A model generated the notes under the pieces. The model did no database searches and was not told the origin of the DNA. It was given only the letters and a program-made list of their open reading frames with translations. A stretch of 64,000 nt of DNA from Streptomyces venezuelae ATCC 10712 (GTDB lineage: Bacteria; Actinomycetota; Actinomycetes; Streptomycetales; Streptomycetaceae). The stretch lies in contig NZ_CP029197.1 of assembly GCF_008639165.1 (NCBI RefSeq), forward strand, positions 5,274,001-5,338,000, read 5' to 3'. Positions 1 to 8,228 of this stretch are shown here, one piece after another (position 1 is the stretch's first letter; each line of letters opens with the position of its first letter). The position numbers and the translations under genes are program-made.

Positions 1-185
1 CGCACGGTGGTGCGCGAGGTGTCGAACTCGGCGGCGAGGGTGCGCTCGGGCGGGACCGGTGTGCCGGGCGGCAGGGTCTCCGTCATGTCGAGCAAATGCC
101 GCTTCAGTCGGTAGTACTTGGGCACGCGCGCGGTACGGGTGGGCGCCCCACTCTCCGTCTCCGCGCTGCCCGCGTCCGTGGCCAT
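1..185 (-). CDS. dasR: DasR, GntR-family GlcNAc regulator (partial, N-terminal part only)
   Basis: Reading the minus strand from the ATG at 185 gives about 61 residues that run off the window edge. They contain PKYYRLKRHLLDM followed by PERTLAAEFDTSRTTV, the start of a GntR winged helix-turn-helix. I recognise this as DasR, the global regulator that binds dre sites and is released by glucosamine-6-phosphate. It is divergent from dasABC, as in other streptomycetes, and dre-like palindromes lie in the shared promoter region. The ligand-binding domain is outside the window. The family assignment is secure; the name rests on sequence memory plus synteny. Confidence 0.9.
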   Translation of the reverse strand, partial: MATDAGSAETESGAPTRTARVPKYYRLKRHLLDMTETLPPGTPVPPERTLAAEFDTSRTTV

Positions 186-342
186 GGCCTGCCTTCCCGA
201 CTCCTGTGCTGCTGCCGTCACCGGCTCCTCCGTCTGTCGCGGCTCACATGGTGGCACGGACCGGTCACGGGTCGTCGCCCTCCCTCAGGTGTCGGTCCGA
301 TAACGGACGCGACTGCCCTTCTTATACACCCTTGACACCCCT

Positions 343-382
343 AAAGGTCTAGGCCAAGCTCCGGGTACTGGTCTAAACCATT
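343..382. promoter_or_regulatory. Two DasR-responsive elements (dre) in the dasR-dasA intergenic region
   Basis: A palindrome at 367-382, ACTGGTCTAAACCATT, and a weaker one at 343-358, AAAGGTCTAGGCCAAG, resemble the DasR consensus with core TGGTCTAGACCA. They sit between the divergent dasR and dasA starts, where DasR control is known in streptomycetes. Binding itself is inferred. Confidence 0.8.
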
Positions 383-470
383 AAAGACCAGGTCCCAGCC
401 CCACGAGCACTACCTGACGTATGTCTTCGCGCGGTGGGCAGGGGTTGCAGGCATCCCTGAGGAGGGTGGC

Positions 471-1766
471 GTGAAGCGCAAGCTCATCGCGGCGATCGGC
501 GTCGCAGGCATGATGGTCTCTATCGCTGCGTGCGGTTCCGACAGTGACAAGGGTAAGGACGGCGCCAAGGCGTCGGCCGGGGGCGACAAGACGCTGACGG
601 TCTGGGTGATGGACGGCTCCGCGCCGGACGCCTGGATGGCCGAGGTGAACAAGGCCTTCGAGGCCAAGCACCCGGGCGTCAAGGTCAAGGTCGAGAAGCA
701 GATCTGGAACGGCATCCAGGAGAAGGTCACCACCGCCCTCTCCGAGGACACCCCGCCGGACGTCCTGGAGCTCGGCAACACGCAGACCGCGGGCTACGCC
801 GTCACCGGCGGACTCGCCGACCTGAGCGGCGACAAGGCCACCCTGGGCTACGACGCCTGGAACAAGGGCATGGTCGCGTCCAACGAGCTCGACGGCAAGC
901 TCTACTCGGCCCCCTGGTACGCGGCCAACCGCGTCGTCGTCTACGACAAGGCCGCCTTCAAGAAGGCCGGCGTCACCCCGCCGAAGACCCGCGCCGAGTG
1001 GATCGAGGGCCTGAAGAAGCTCAAGGCCTCCGACCCGAAGTCGCAGGCGATCTACCTGCCCGGCCAGTCCTGGTACGTGCTCGCCGGCCTCATCTGGGAC
1101 GAGGGCAGCGACCTCGCGGTCAAGGACGGCGACAAGTGGAAGGGCAACCTGTCCTCCCCCGAGGCCGCCAACGCCATGAACTTCTACAAGGAGCTGGCGT
1201 CCTACTCCACCGCTCCGAAGGACAAGGACGAGGCGACCCCGCAGCAGTCGACCGACATCGTCCCCAAGGGCGGCGTGGCGTCCTGGATCGGCCTCGGCTG
1301 GGAGGCCGGCGGCGCGATCGACGCCATGAAGAAGGCCGGCAAGACCGCCGACTTCGGCTACTTCCCGATCCCGGGCAAGACCGCCGACAAGCCGGGCTCC
1401 GTCTTCCTCGGCGGCTCGAACCTCGCCATCGCCGAGCGCTCCAAGAACAAGGACCTCGCGAAGGAGTGGCTGGCGCTCGCCGCCGGCAAGGAGTTCATGA
1501 CGAAGTACGCGGCCGCCACCGAGGGCGCGCTGCTTCCGAACTCCGACGCGGCGCAGTTCAAGCCGGCCGCCGGTTCCTTCGCCGAGGCCATGGCCGCCTC
1601 CTCCGCCTCCGGCAAGGTCACCCCGGTCACCCCGGGCTGGGCGAACGTCGAGACCGCCCCGAACCCGATCAAGGACTACATGACCAAGGTCCTGAAGGGC
1701 GAGGACGCCAAGACGGCCGGCGAGGCCGCCGACAAGGTCATCAACGAGCGCATCAACCAGCAGTAA
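471..1766 (+). CDS. dasA: DasA, chitobiose/GlcNAc-type ABC transporter substrate-binding lipoprotein
   Basis: A 431-residue extracellular solute-binding protein of family 1. The N-terminus has a KRK-positive start, a hydrophobic stretch and a lipobox ending SIAAC with the lipidated cysteine at residue 21, so it is anchored on the outer face of the membrane. A GTG start is chosen because AGGAGGG lies about 5 bases upstream (459-466) and it gives a complete lipoprotein signal. It is the first gene of dasABC, which imports N,N'-diacetylchitobiose and supplies the inducer for DasR. No ATPase gene is in the operon; the shared ATPase MsiK usually energises such systems. Two dre sites lie upstream. 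Confidence 0.95.
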   Translation: MKRKLIAAIGVAGMMVSIAACGSDSDKGKDGAKASAGGDKTLTVWVMDGSAPDAWMAEVNKAFEAKHPGVKVKVEKQIWNGIQEKVTTALSEDTPPDVLELGNTQTAGYAVTGGLADLSGDKATLGYDAWNKGMVASNELDGKLYSAPWYAANRVVVYDKAAFKKAGVTPPKTRAEWIEGLKKLKASDPKSQAIYLPGQSWYVLAGLIWDEGSDLAVKDGDKWKGNLSSPEAANAMNFYKELASYSTAPKDKDEATPQQSTDIVPKGGVASWIGLGWEAGGAIDAMKKAGKTADFGYFPIPGKTADKPGSVFLGGSNLAIAERSKNKDLAKEWLALAAGKEFMTKYAAATEGALLPNSDAAQFKPAAGSFAEAMAASSASGKVTPVTPGWANVETAPNPIKDYMTKVLKGEDAKTAGEAADKVINERINQQ

Positions 1767-1896
1767 TCCGTAGCCCGGTGGTGCGGCCGGTAGCGCACCG
1801 GCCGCACCACCGGCGCTTCACGAGTGATCAGCGGCCCGCTCCCCCGGGCCGCGCCCCGGTGGGCGCGGGAGCCCCAGAACCGCGAGGAATAAGACC

Positions 1897-2919
1897 ATGA
1901 CCGTGGACTCCCAGGGGACGGCGACCGCCGGTCCTCAGGACGCGCCCGGGAGGGCGGCAGGGAAGTCTCAGACTCCGCCACCTTCTTCGGGCCCGAAGGA
2001 AGTCCTTCAGCCTTCGCGCGGCAGACGTTCCCTGCCCAGCGGCTGGCTGCCGTACCTGCTCGTGGCGCCGGCCCTCCTTTCCATGGCGGTGCTGCTGCTC
2101 TACCCGCTGGTCCGCAATGTGATCCTCTCCTTCCAGCAGCTCAACCGGAAGGAATTCATCACCCGCGAGACCGTCTGGATCGGTTTCGACAACTACACCG
2201 AGCTCCTCGGTGACCCGGACTTCTGGTCCGTCGTCGTCCGGAGCATCGTCTTCACGGCCGTCAACGTCGCCCTCATCATGGCCATCGGCACGGGCATCGG
2301 CCTGCTGCTCAACCGCCTGGGCAAGAAGATGCGGCTGGTCCTCTCGCTGGCCCTGATGTTCGCCTGGGCCATGCCGATCGTCGCCTCCGTCACGGTCTTC
2401 CGCTGGCTCTTCGACGAGCAGTTCGGCGTCGTGAACTGGCTGATGCGCACCCTCGGCTTCGAGGGCTACGAGCAGCACAACTGGTTCGAGACCGGGTTCT
2501 CCACCCTGGTCATCATCATGATCCTGCTCGTCTGGGGCTCCATCCCGTTCGTCGCCCTCAACATGTACGCCGCCCTGACCACCATCGGGTCCGAGCTGTA
2601 CGAGGCCGCGAAGATGGACGGCGCCAGCGGCTGGCGCACCTTCTGGGCCGTGGTCTTCCCGAACCTGAAGTCCTTCTTCATGATCACCACGTTCCTGGAG
2701 ATCATCTGGATCTTCAAGGCGTTCGCCCAGGTGTACGCCATGAACCAGGGCGGCCCCGACCGCGGCTCCGAGACGCTCCCCGTCTTCGCCTACATCGAGG
2801 GCGTCGGCCAGTTCCACTACGGTGTCGCCGCCGCCATCTCCATCCTGACGATCGTGATGCTCATCGCGGTCATGTCCTTCTACTTCCGCCTGATCCTGAA
2901 GCAGGAGGAGGAGCTGTGA
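1897..2919 (+). CDS. dasB: DasB, ABC sugar transporter permease (MalF-type)
   Basis: A 340-residue inner-membrane permease. After a cytoplasmic N-terminus of about 45 residues there are roughly six hydrophobic segments and the conserved cytoplasmic EAA loop, EAAKMDGASGWRTF, which contacts the ATPase. It forms the transmembrane channel with DasC for chitobiose delivered by DasA. The 130-base gap after dasA contains an inverted repeat (a GGTGCGGCCGG-type stem near 1780-1812) that may trim or attenuate the transcript so that the binding protein is made in excess. The stop overlaps the dasC start by 4 bases (GTGA), implying translational coupling. Confidence 0.93.
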   Translation: MTVDSQGTATAGPQDAPGRAAGKSQTPPPSSGPKEVLQPSRGRRSLPSGWLPYLLVAPALLSMAVLLLYPLVRNVILSFQQLNRKEFITRETVWIGFDNYTELLGDPDFWSVVVRSIVFTAVNVALIMAIGTGIGLLLNRLGKKMRLVLSLALMFAWAMPIVASVTVFRWLFDEQFGVVNWLMRTLGFEGYEQHNWFETGFSTLVIIMILLVWGSIPFVALNMYAALTTIGSELYEAAKMDGASGWRTFWAVVFPNLKSFFMITTFLEIIWIFKAFAQVYAMNQGGPDRGSETLPVFAYIEGVGQFHYGVAAAISILTIVMLIAVMSFYFRLILKQEEEL

Positions 2920-3782
2920 GCGCCACCACCCAGACTCCGCAGAAGCTGCGCACCAGGAAGCCGCTCTCGGTCGGCGTCGTCGCCAAGAACCTCACCGCCC
3001 TCGTGCTCGCGGTCGTGTTCGTCTTCCCCGTGTACTGGATGTTCTCGTCCTCGCTGAAGCCGCAGCACGAGATCATGACGAAGGACCCCGTCTTCGTCTT
3101 CACCCCGACGTTCGAGAACTACACGACCGCCACCGGGGTCGACCTGTTCTGGACCTATGTCACCAACAGCCTCATGGTGACCATCGGCGCCGTGCTGCTC
3201 GCCCTGCTCGTCGCGCTGGCCGCGAGCTTCGCGATCGCCCGGATGAAGTTCAAGGGCCGCAAGGGCATCGTCCTCGTCGTGATGATGGCGCAGATGGCCC
3301 CCTGGGAGGTCATGGTCATCGCGATGTACATGATCTCCCGTGAGAACGACCTGCTGAACAGCATCCCGACGCTCACGCTCATCTACTTCGTGATGGTCCT
3401 CCCCTTCACGATCTGGACCCTGCGCGGCTTCATCGCCGCCGTCCCGGTCGAGCTGGAGGAGGCCGCGCAGATCGACGGCTGCACCCGGGGCCAGGCGTTC
3501 CGCAAGGTGATCTTCCCGCTGCTCGCCCCCGGCCTGATGTCGACCTCGCTCTTCGGCTTCATCACCGCCTGGAACGAGTTCGCCATGATCCTCATGCTGA
3601 ACAAGGAGAAGGAGTCGCAGACCCTGACGCTCTGGCTGACCCAGTTCCAGACCGCGTTCGGCAGCGACTGGGGCGCCACCATGGCCGCCTCCACGCTCTT
3701 CGCTCTCCCCGTGCTCGTCGTCTTCCTCTTCCTCCAGCGCAAGGCCGTCGGCGGCATGACCGCCGGCGCGGTGAAGGGATAA
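2916..3782 (+). CDS. dasC: DasC, ABC sugar transporter permease (MalG-type)
   Basis: A 288-residue second permease subunit of the chitobiose importer, with hydrophobic transmembrane segments and the EAA loop EEAAQIDGCTRGQAF in its C-terminal half. The GTG start overlaps the dasB stop and is preceded by a GGAGGAG ribosome site (2903-2909). dasD follows after 9 bases. The gene should be under the same DasR-controlled promoter as dasA. Function is assigned from family and operon position; substrate specificity is by analogy with characterised Streptomyces DasABC. Confidence 0.93.
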   Translation: MSATTQTPQKLRTRKPLSVGVVAKNLTALVLAVVFVFPVYWMFSSSLKPQHEIMTKDPVFVFTPTFENYTTATGVDLFWTYVTNSLMVTIGAVLLALLVALAASFAIARMKFKGRKGIVLVVMMAQMAPWEVMVIAMYMISRENDLLNSIPTLTLIYFVMVLPFTIWTLRGFIAAVPVELEEAAQIDGCTRGQAFRKVIFPLLAPGLMSTSLFGFITAWNEFAMILMLNKEKESQTLTLWLTQFQTAFGSDWGATMAASTLFALPVLVVFLFLQRKAVGGMTAGAVKG

Positions 3783-3791
3783 GGGCTCCCC

Positions 3792-5315
3792 ATGACCACA
3801 CTCGTACACGGCACGGACACCCTGACCCGTGACGCGCTCACGGTGCTCCAGCCCGGCTTCGTCGGCACCACCGCGCCCGACTGGCTGCTCCGCCGCATCG
3901 GCGAGGGCCTGTCGTCGGTCGGTCTCTTCGGCCGGAACATCGTCAGCCCCGAGCAGCTCACCGCGCTCACCGCGCAGCTGAGGGCCGAGCGGGACGACGT
4001 CCTCGTCGCCATCGACGAGGAGGGCGGCGACGTCACCCGCCTGGAGGTCAAGCAGGGTTCGTCCTTCCCCGGCAACTACGCGCTGGGCAGCGTCGACGAC
4101 GTCGAGCTCACCCGGGCCGTGGCCCGCGAGCTCGGCCGCCGGCTCGCCGCCTGCGGAGTCGACCTCAACTGGGCGCCCTCCGCCGACGTCAACTCCAACG
4201 CCGAGAACCCGGTCATCGGCGTCCGCTCCTTCGGGGCGGACCCGGACCTGGTCGCCCGGCACACCGTGGCGTACGTCGACGGCCTCCAGGGCGTCGGGGT
4301 CGCGGCCTGCACCAAGCACTTCCCCGGACACGGCGACACCAACGTCGACTCCCACGACGCGCTGCCCCGGATCGATGTGGACCTCGCCACACTGCACGCC
4401 CGTGAGCTGGTGCCTTTCCGCGCGGCCGTCGCCGCGGGTACCAAAGCGGTGATGAGCGCGCATATCCTGCTCTCCGCGCTCGACCCCCACCGCCCGGCCA
4501 CCCTGAGCCCGCAGATCCTCACCGGTCTGCTCCGCCAGGAACTGGGCTTCGAGGGGCTCATCGTCACGGACGGCATGGAGATGCAGGCCGTCGCGGCGAC
4601 GTACGGCATCGAGCGCGGATCCGTCCTCGCCATCGCCGCGGGCGCCGACGCCATCTGCGTCGGCGGCGGGCTGTGCGACGAGGACACCGTGCTGCGGCTG
4701 CGCGACGCGCTCGTGACCGCGGTACGGACCGGTGAACTGCCCGAGGAGCGGCTGGCCGACGCCGCGGCGCGCGTGCGCGCCCTGGCGTCCTGGACCCAGG
4801 CGCACCGGGTCAGGGGGGCTGGATCGGTGCCGGGCGCGGCAGTGCAGGAGGGGACCGCGCCCGGCGCCGACATCGGACTCGTCGCCGCCCGCAGGGCCCT
4901 GAAGGTGACCCGCGGGGAGCGCCCGTACACGCCGATGACCGGCGCCCCCTACGTGGCCGCCTTCACCCCCGTCGCGAACTTCGCGGTCGGCGACGAGACC
5001 CCCTGGGGCATCGCCGCCGAGCTGGAGCGGCTGCTGCCCGGCACGGAGACCGGCTCCTTCGCCGACGCCTCGACGGAGGCCGTCCTGGCCGCCGCGGGGG
5101 AGCGGCGGATCGTGGCGGTCGTACGGGACCTCCACCGGCACCCGTGGATGACCGAGGCGCTGGACGGCCTGGTCGCGGCCCGCCCCGACACGGTCGTGGT
5201 CGAGATGGGCCTCAACGAGGCGGAGCCCCGCGGGGCCCTGCACGTCGCCACGCACGGCGCGGCCCGGGTCTGCGGCCGCGCGGCCGCCGAGGCCGTGGTC
5301 GGCACCGGCGCCTGA
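3792..5315 (+). CDS. dasD: DasD, family 3 beta-N-acetylglucosaminidase (cytoplasmic)
   Basis: A 507-residue glycoside hydrolase of family 3, NagZ-like. Diagnostic segments are AIDEEGGDV near residue 78, TKHFPGHGDTNVDSH near residue 176, and TDGMEMQA, which holds the likely nucleophile aspartate. There is no signal peptide, so it should act in the cytoplasm, releasing GlcNAc from imported chitobiose. It starts 9 bases after dasC and is followed by a strong terminator, so it is the last gene of dasABCD. The C-terminal 180 residues past the catalytic barrel are typical of the longer actinobacterial form. Confidence 0.9.
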   Translation: MTTLVHGTDTLTRDALTVLQPGFVGTTAPDWLLRRIGEGLSSVGLFGRNIVSPEQLTALTAQLRAERDDVLVAIDEEGGDVTRLEVKQGSSFPGNYALGSVDDVELTRAVARELGRRLAACGVDLNWAPSADVNSNAENPVIGVRSFGADPDLVARHTVAYVDGLQGVGVAACTKHFPGHGDTNVDSHDALPRIDVDLATLHARELVPFRAAVAAGTKAVMSAHILLSALDPHRPATLSPQILTGLLRQELGFEGLIVTDGMEMQAVAATYGIERGSVLAIAAGADAICVGGGLCDEDTVLRLRDALVTAVRTGELPEERLADAAARVRALASWTQAHRVRGAGSVPGAAVQEGTAPGADIGLVAARRALKVTRGERPYTPMTGAPYVAAFTPVANFAVGDETPWGIAAELERLLPGTETGSFADASTEAVLAAAGERRIVAVVRDLHRHPWMTEALDGLVAARPDTVVVEMGLNEAEPRGALHVATHGAARVCGRAAAEAVVGTGA

Positions 5316-5331
5316 GCGCCCGTACGAGGAA

Positions 5332-5368
5332 GGGGCCCGGCACCTGATCCAGGTGCCGGGCCCCTTTT
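5332..5368. terminator. Bidirectional intrinsic terminator between dasD and nagB
   Basis: A perfect 15-bp stem (5332-5346 with 5350-5364) and 3-base loop is followed by TTTT. It lies between the convergent dasD and nagB ends and can serve both. Confidence 0.9.
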
Positions 5369-5381
5369 CTCGCGTCCGGTC

Positions 5382-6167
5382 CTAGATGCCCTGCCAGGCG
5401 GGCTTGTTGGCGAAGGTGTGGCGGAAGTAGTCCGCGAGCTTCAGCTTGGAGGCGGCGGCCTCGTCCACCACGACCGTGGCGTGCGGGTGCAGCTGGAGCG
5501 CGGAGGCCGGCACGAGCGCCGCGACGGGACCCTCGACGGTCTGCGCCACGGCCTCGGCCTTGCCCTCGCCGGTGGCGAGCAGCACCAGGTGACGGGCCTC
5601 CAGGATGGTGCCGATGCCCTGGGTGATGACGTGGTGCGGCACCTGCTCGATGTCGTTGTCGAAGAAGCGGGCGTTGTCCACGCGGGTCTGCTCGGTGAGC
5701 GTCTTGATCCGGGTGCGGGAGGCGAGCGAGGAGCACGGCTCGTTGAAGCCGATGTGCCCGTCGGTGCCGATGCCGAGGATCTGGAGGTCCACGCCGCCGG
5801 CCTCGGACAGCGCCCGGTCGTAGGCCTCGCAGGCCGCCAGGACGTCCTCGGCGGAGCCGTCGGGGCCCATGAAGGCCTCCGGGGAGAGCCCGAGCGGCTC
5901 GACGACCTGGCGCAGCACGGTGGAGCGGTACGACTCGGGGTGACCCGAGGGCAGGCCCACGTACTCGTCCAGCTGGGCGATCCGGGCGCGGGAGGCGTCC
6001 ACGGAGCCGGCCGAGACCTGGGCGATCAGGGCGTCGTAGATGGGCAGCGGAGTCGAGCCCGTGGCCACGCCGAGCAGCGCGTCGGGCTTGCGGCGCAGGA
6101 GGTCGGCGATGCCGTCCGCGATGAGCTCGCCGCCCGCCTTGGCGTCCTTGACGATGACAACTTCCAC
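5382..6167 (-). CDS. nagB: NagB, glucosamine-6-phosphate deaminase
   Basis: A 261-residue sugar-phosphate isomerase/deaminase that converts glucosamine-6-phosphate to fructose-6-phosphate and ammonia. The start is MEVVIVKDAKAGGELIADG; GVATGSTPLPIYDAL is the phosphate-binding loop, LDEYVGL and GIGTDGHIGFNEP are the active-site segments, and length is normal for the family. It is convergent with dasD. A dre palindrome lies about 40 bases upstream of the ATG, so DasR should repress it until glucosamine-6-phosphate accumulates. It completes the path uptake (DasABC), hydrolysis (DasD), entry to glycolysis (NagB). Confidence 0.95.
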   Translation of the reverse strand: MEVVIVKDAKAGGELIADGIADLLRRKPDALLGVATGSTPLPIYDALIAQVSAGSVDASRARIAQLDEYVGLPSGHPESYRSTVLRQVVEPLGLSPEAFMGPDGSAEDVLAACEAYDRALSEAGGVDLQILGIGTDGHIGFNEPCSSLASRTRIKTLTEQTRVDNARFFDNDIEQVPHHVITQGIGTILEARHLVLLATGEGKAEAVAQTVEGPVAALVPASALQLHPHATVVVDEAAASKLKLADYFRHTFANKPAWQGI

Positions 6168-6208
6168 GCTGTGCCTGCCGATCTGGTGAGGGGCTGGGGG
6201 AGGAGCCG

Positions 6209-6224
6209 TGTGGTATAGACCAAT
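6209..6224. promoter_or_regulatory. DasR-responsive element upstream of nagB
   Basis: TGTGGTATAGACCAAT matches the dre core TGGTCTAGACCA with one central change and lies 42-57 bases upstream of the nagB ATG on the minus strand. Confidence 0.8.
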
Positions 6225-6361
6225 CTAAGTCCAAATCTAGCAGAGGAGGGCCCTTCCCCTCATGCCGTTCCGCACCCCGGACGCCCCCGGTACGCCCGCG
6301 CCGCCTCCATCGTCGACCGCCCCGGCCCCACCAGCCACTCGAACCCCCCGCGCCCCACTGG

Positions 6362-7156
6362 TCAGGCGAGCGAGCCTCCCGTCACGTCGATCCACTGCCC
6401 GGTGATCCAGCGCCCGTCGTGCGAGGCGAGGAAGGCCACCACGTCCGCTATGTCCTCCGGGGTGCCGACCTTGCCCAGCGCCGACATCGCCTCCGCCCCC
6501 GCCCAGGCCTCGTCGTTCCCCCGCAGCCAGCCCGCGTTGATGTCGGTGTCCACGATGCCCGGCGCCACCGCGTTGACCGTGATCCCGCGCGGGCCCAGCA
6601 CCTTCGACAGATAGCGGGTGAACACGTCCAGCGCGCCCTTCGACATCGCGTACGCCATCAGGTCCGGCATCACCGCCGCGTGCGAGAGGCCCGTCGAGAC
6701 GTTCACGATCCGGCCCCCGTCGCGCAGCCGCTCCGCGCCGAGCCGGGCGAGGAAGAAGGGTGCCCTGGTGTTGACCGCGAAGATCCGCTCGTACTCCTCG
6801 GCGGTGATCGTCGCGAACGGGGCGGAGGCCCCGATCCCCGCGTTGTTCACCAGGATGTCCAGGCCGTCGGCGTGGGCGTCGAACGCCGCCCACAGCGCCT
6901 CCGCGTCCCCCGGGACCCCCAGCTCCTGCCCGATCGCGAAGGCCTCGCCGCCGGCCGCCTCGATCGCCGCGACCGTCTCCTTGGCCGCCGCCTCGTTGGA
7001 GCCGTAGTGCACCGCGACCCGCGCGCCGTCCCGGCCGAGCCGCTCGGCGATTCCCCTCCCGATGCCCCGGCTGCCGCCCGTCACCAGTGCGGTCCTTCCG
7101 GCCAGCCTCCCCGTCGTCTCCCCCGTGGTCCTGCGGTCGAGCCCGAGCACGCCCAT
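6362..7156 (-). CDS. SDR-family NAD(P)-dependent oxidoreductase
   Basis: A 264-residue classical short-chain dehydrogenase/reductase. It has the cofactor motif TGGSRGIGRGIAERL near residue 27, the NNAG motif (VNNAGIGAS), the catalytic serine in the VSTGL segment, YAMSKGALD with the catalytic Tyr-x-x-x-Lys, and the C-terminal DVTGG. The substrate cannot be told from sequence. It is divergent from a TetR regulator, with two shared operator-like palindromes between them, so the pair is very likely a self-contained detoxification or redox module. About 120 bases without a gene separate it from the nagB promoter. Confidence 0.9.
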   Translation of the reverse strand: MGVLGLDRRTTGETTGRLAGRTALVTGGSRGIGRGIAERLGRDGARVAVHYGSNEAAAKETVAAIEAAGGEAFAIGQELGVPGDAEALWAAFDAHADGLDILVNNAGIGASAPFATITAEEYERIFAVNTRAPFFLARLGAERLRDGGRIVNVSTGLSHAAVMPDLMAYAMSKGALDVFTRYLSKVLGPRGITVNAVAPGIVDTDINAGWLRGNDEAWAGAEAMSALGKVGTPEDIADVVAFLASHDGRWITGQWIDVTGGSLA

Positions 7157-7177
7157 GGCGACGCCCCCCTCATTCTG

Positions 7178-7225
7178 TAGCGGTCGTTATGGAATGACCG
7201 TACCCCACTTCCGTAGCACCCGCTA
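7178..7225. promoter_or_regulatory. Two TetR-type operator half-palindromes between SDR and TetR genes
   Basis: TAGCGGTCGTTA at 7178-7189 and TAGCACCCGCTA at 7214-7225 share the form TAGC-N4-GYTA, with centres 36 bases apart. The second is a perfect TAGC/GCTA inverted repeat. They sit within the 82-base divergent promoter region, the usual place for a TetR repressor to control itself and its target. Confidence 0.6.
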
Positions 7226-7238
7226 TAGAATTCACTCC

Positions 7239-7838
7239 ATGGTGACGACACGGCGTGGCCGACCCCGCTCCTTCGACCGCCCCACGGCCCTGGAGAAGGC
7301 GACCATGGCCTTCTGGGAGCACGGCTACGAGACGACCTCCGTCGCCGACCTCACCCGCGCCATGGGCATCAGCGCCCCCAGCCTCTATGCCGCCTTCGGC
7401 GACAAGAAGACGCTGTTCGAGGAGGTCGTCGAGGTCTACGCGGGCTCGTACGGCGCGTACGGAGGGCGGGCCTTCGCGGAGGAGCCGACCGCCCGCGGCG
7501 CCATCGGCCGGGTCCTGGCCGAGGCCGCCGAGCTCTTCACGGAGCCGGGCCACCCCCGCGGCTGCCTGATGATCTCCGCCGCGATCAACTGCTCGACCCC
7601 CGAGGTCGAGGAGGCCCTGCGCGAGCGCCGAAATCGCAACCTGGCCTCCTTCGAGACCCGGATACACCAGGGCGTCGACGCCGGGGAGCTGCCGGCCGAC
7701 ACCGACGCCCGGGCCCTCGCCCGGTTCAGCGGCGCCGTCCTCCAGGGCATGTCCCAGCAGGCCCGCGACGGGGCGACGAAGGAGGAACTGGCGGCCGTGG
7801 CGGAGTGGGCCATGCGGTCCTGGCCCGCGGCGGAGTGA
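7239..7838 (+). CDS. TetR/AcrR-family transcriptional regulator
   Basis: A 199-residue regulator. The N-terminal DNA-binding helices read ATMAFWEHGYETTSVADLTR, then MGISAPSLYAAFGDKKTLF, a textbook TetR helix-turn-helix. The C-terminal part resembles the TetR_C family with GCLMISAAINCSTPEVEE. The ATG at 7239 is preferred over upstream in-frame starts because it leaves room for the divergent promoter and two operators and starts at the usual RRGRPRSFD N-terminus. Likely ligand-responsive repressor of the divergent SDR gene and of itself. Confidence 0.9.
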   Translation: MVTTRRGRPRSFDRPTALEKATMAFWEHGYETTSVADLTRAMGISAPSLYAAFGDKKTLFEEVVEVYAGSYGAYGGRAFAEEPTARGAIGRVLAEAAELFTEPGHPRGCLMISAAINCSTPEVEEALRERRNRNLASFETRIHQGVDAGELPADTDARALARFSGAVLQGMSQQARDGATKEELAAVAEWAMRSWPAAE

Positions 7839-8228
7839 GGCCCGGCCCGGCCGGCCGGTCGGGGCCCGCACCCGCGGAACGGCCACCGCACCCGCGGAAC
7901 GGCCCCGGAAACACCCGCGGGCCGCGGCGCCCGGCGGGACCCTCAGCCCGCCCGGCACCGCAGCCCGGAGTTTGCTCCGGCCGGGGGTGTGCGGTCCCTC
8001 GGCCGTGTGGGAGGTCTCGACGCAGTCAGGGCAGAGAGCGTCGGGTACCTCGTTCCATCCTCCTGTGCGGGGAGGATGGAGGTCTATTGCGTTCATTGTG
8101 GACTAGACCATTCTTGTCTGTCCATCCACAGGAACGCGGTGCTTCCTGGCCCATCCTCCAGCACGGAGCGCCGGAGATCCAGGTTCACCGCCCCTTTATT
8201 CCGCGGGTACGCTCGCACCGTGCCCTCC
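7839..8228. other. Intergenic region with 20-bp direct repeat, hairpin and dre-like site
   Basis: No convincing gene. A CCGCACCCGCGGAACGGCC unit occurs twice at 7866-7904 with a 20-base period. A 9-bp inverted repeat CCATCCTCC/GGAGGATGG (8055-8063 with 8071-8079) forms a hairpin. A DasR-like palindrome lies at 8097-8112, just ahead of the histidine kinase gene. Confidence 0.6.
8097..8112. promoter_or_regulatory. dre-like palindrome upstream of the histidine kinase gene
   Basis: TGTGGACTAGACCATT matches the DasR core TGGTCTAGACCA except for one base (A for T). It lies about 117 bases upstream of the kinase start in a promoter-like, less GC-rich stretch, 1.9 kb past the das/nag cluster. Binding is a prediction. 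Confidence 0.5.

Noticed and set aside
2880..5255. A 791-codon minus-strand frame opposite dasC and dasD
   Set aside because: Antisense to two recognised genes, no recognisable domain, composition of a mirror frame.
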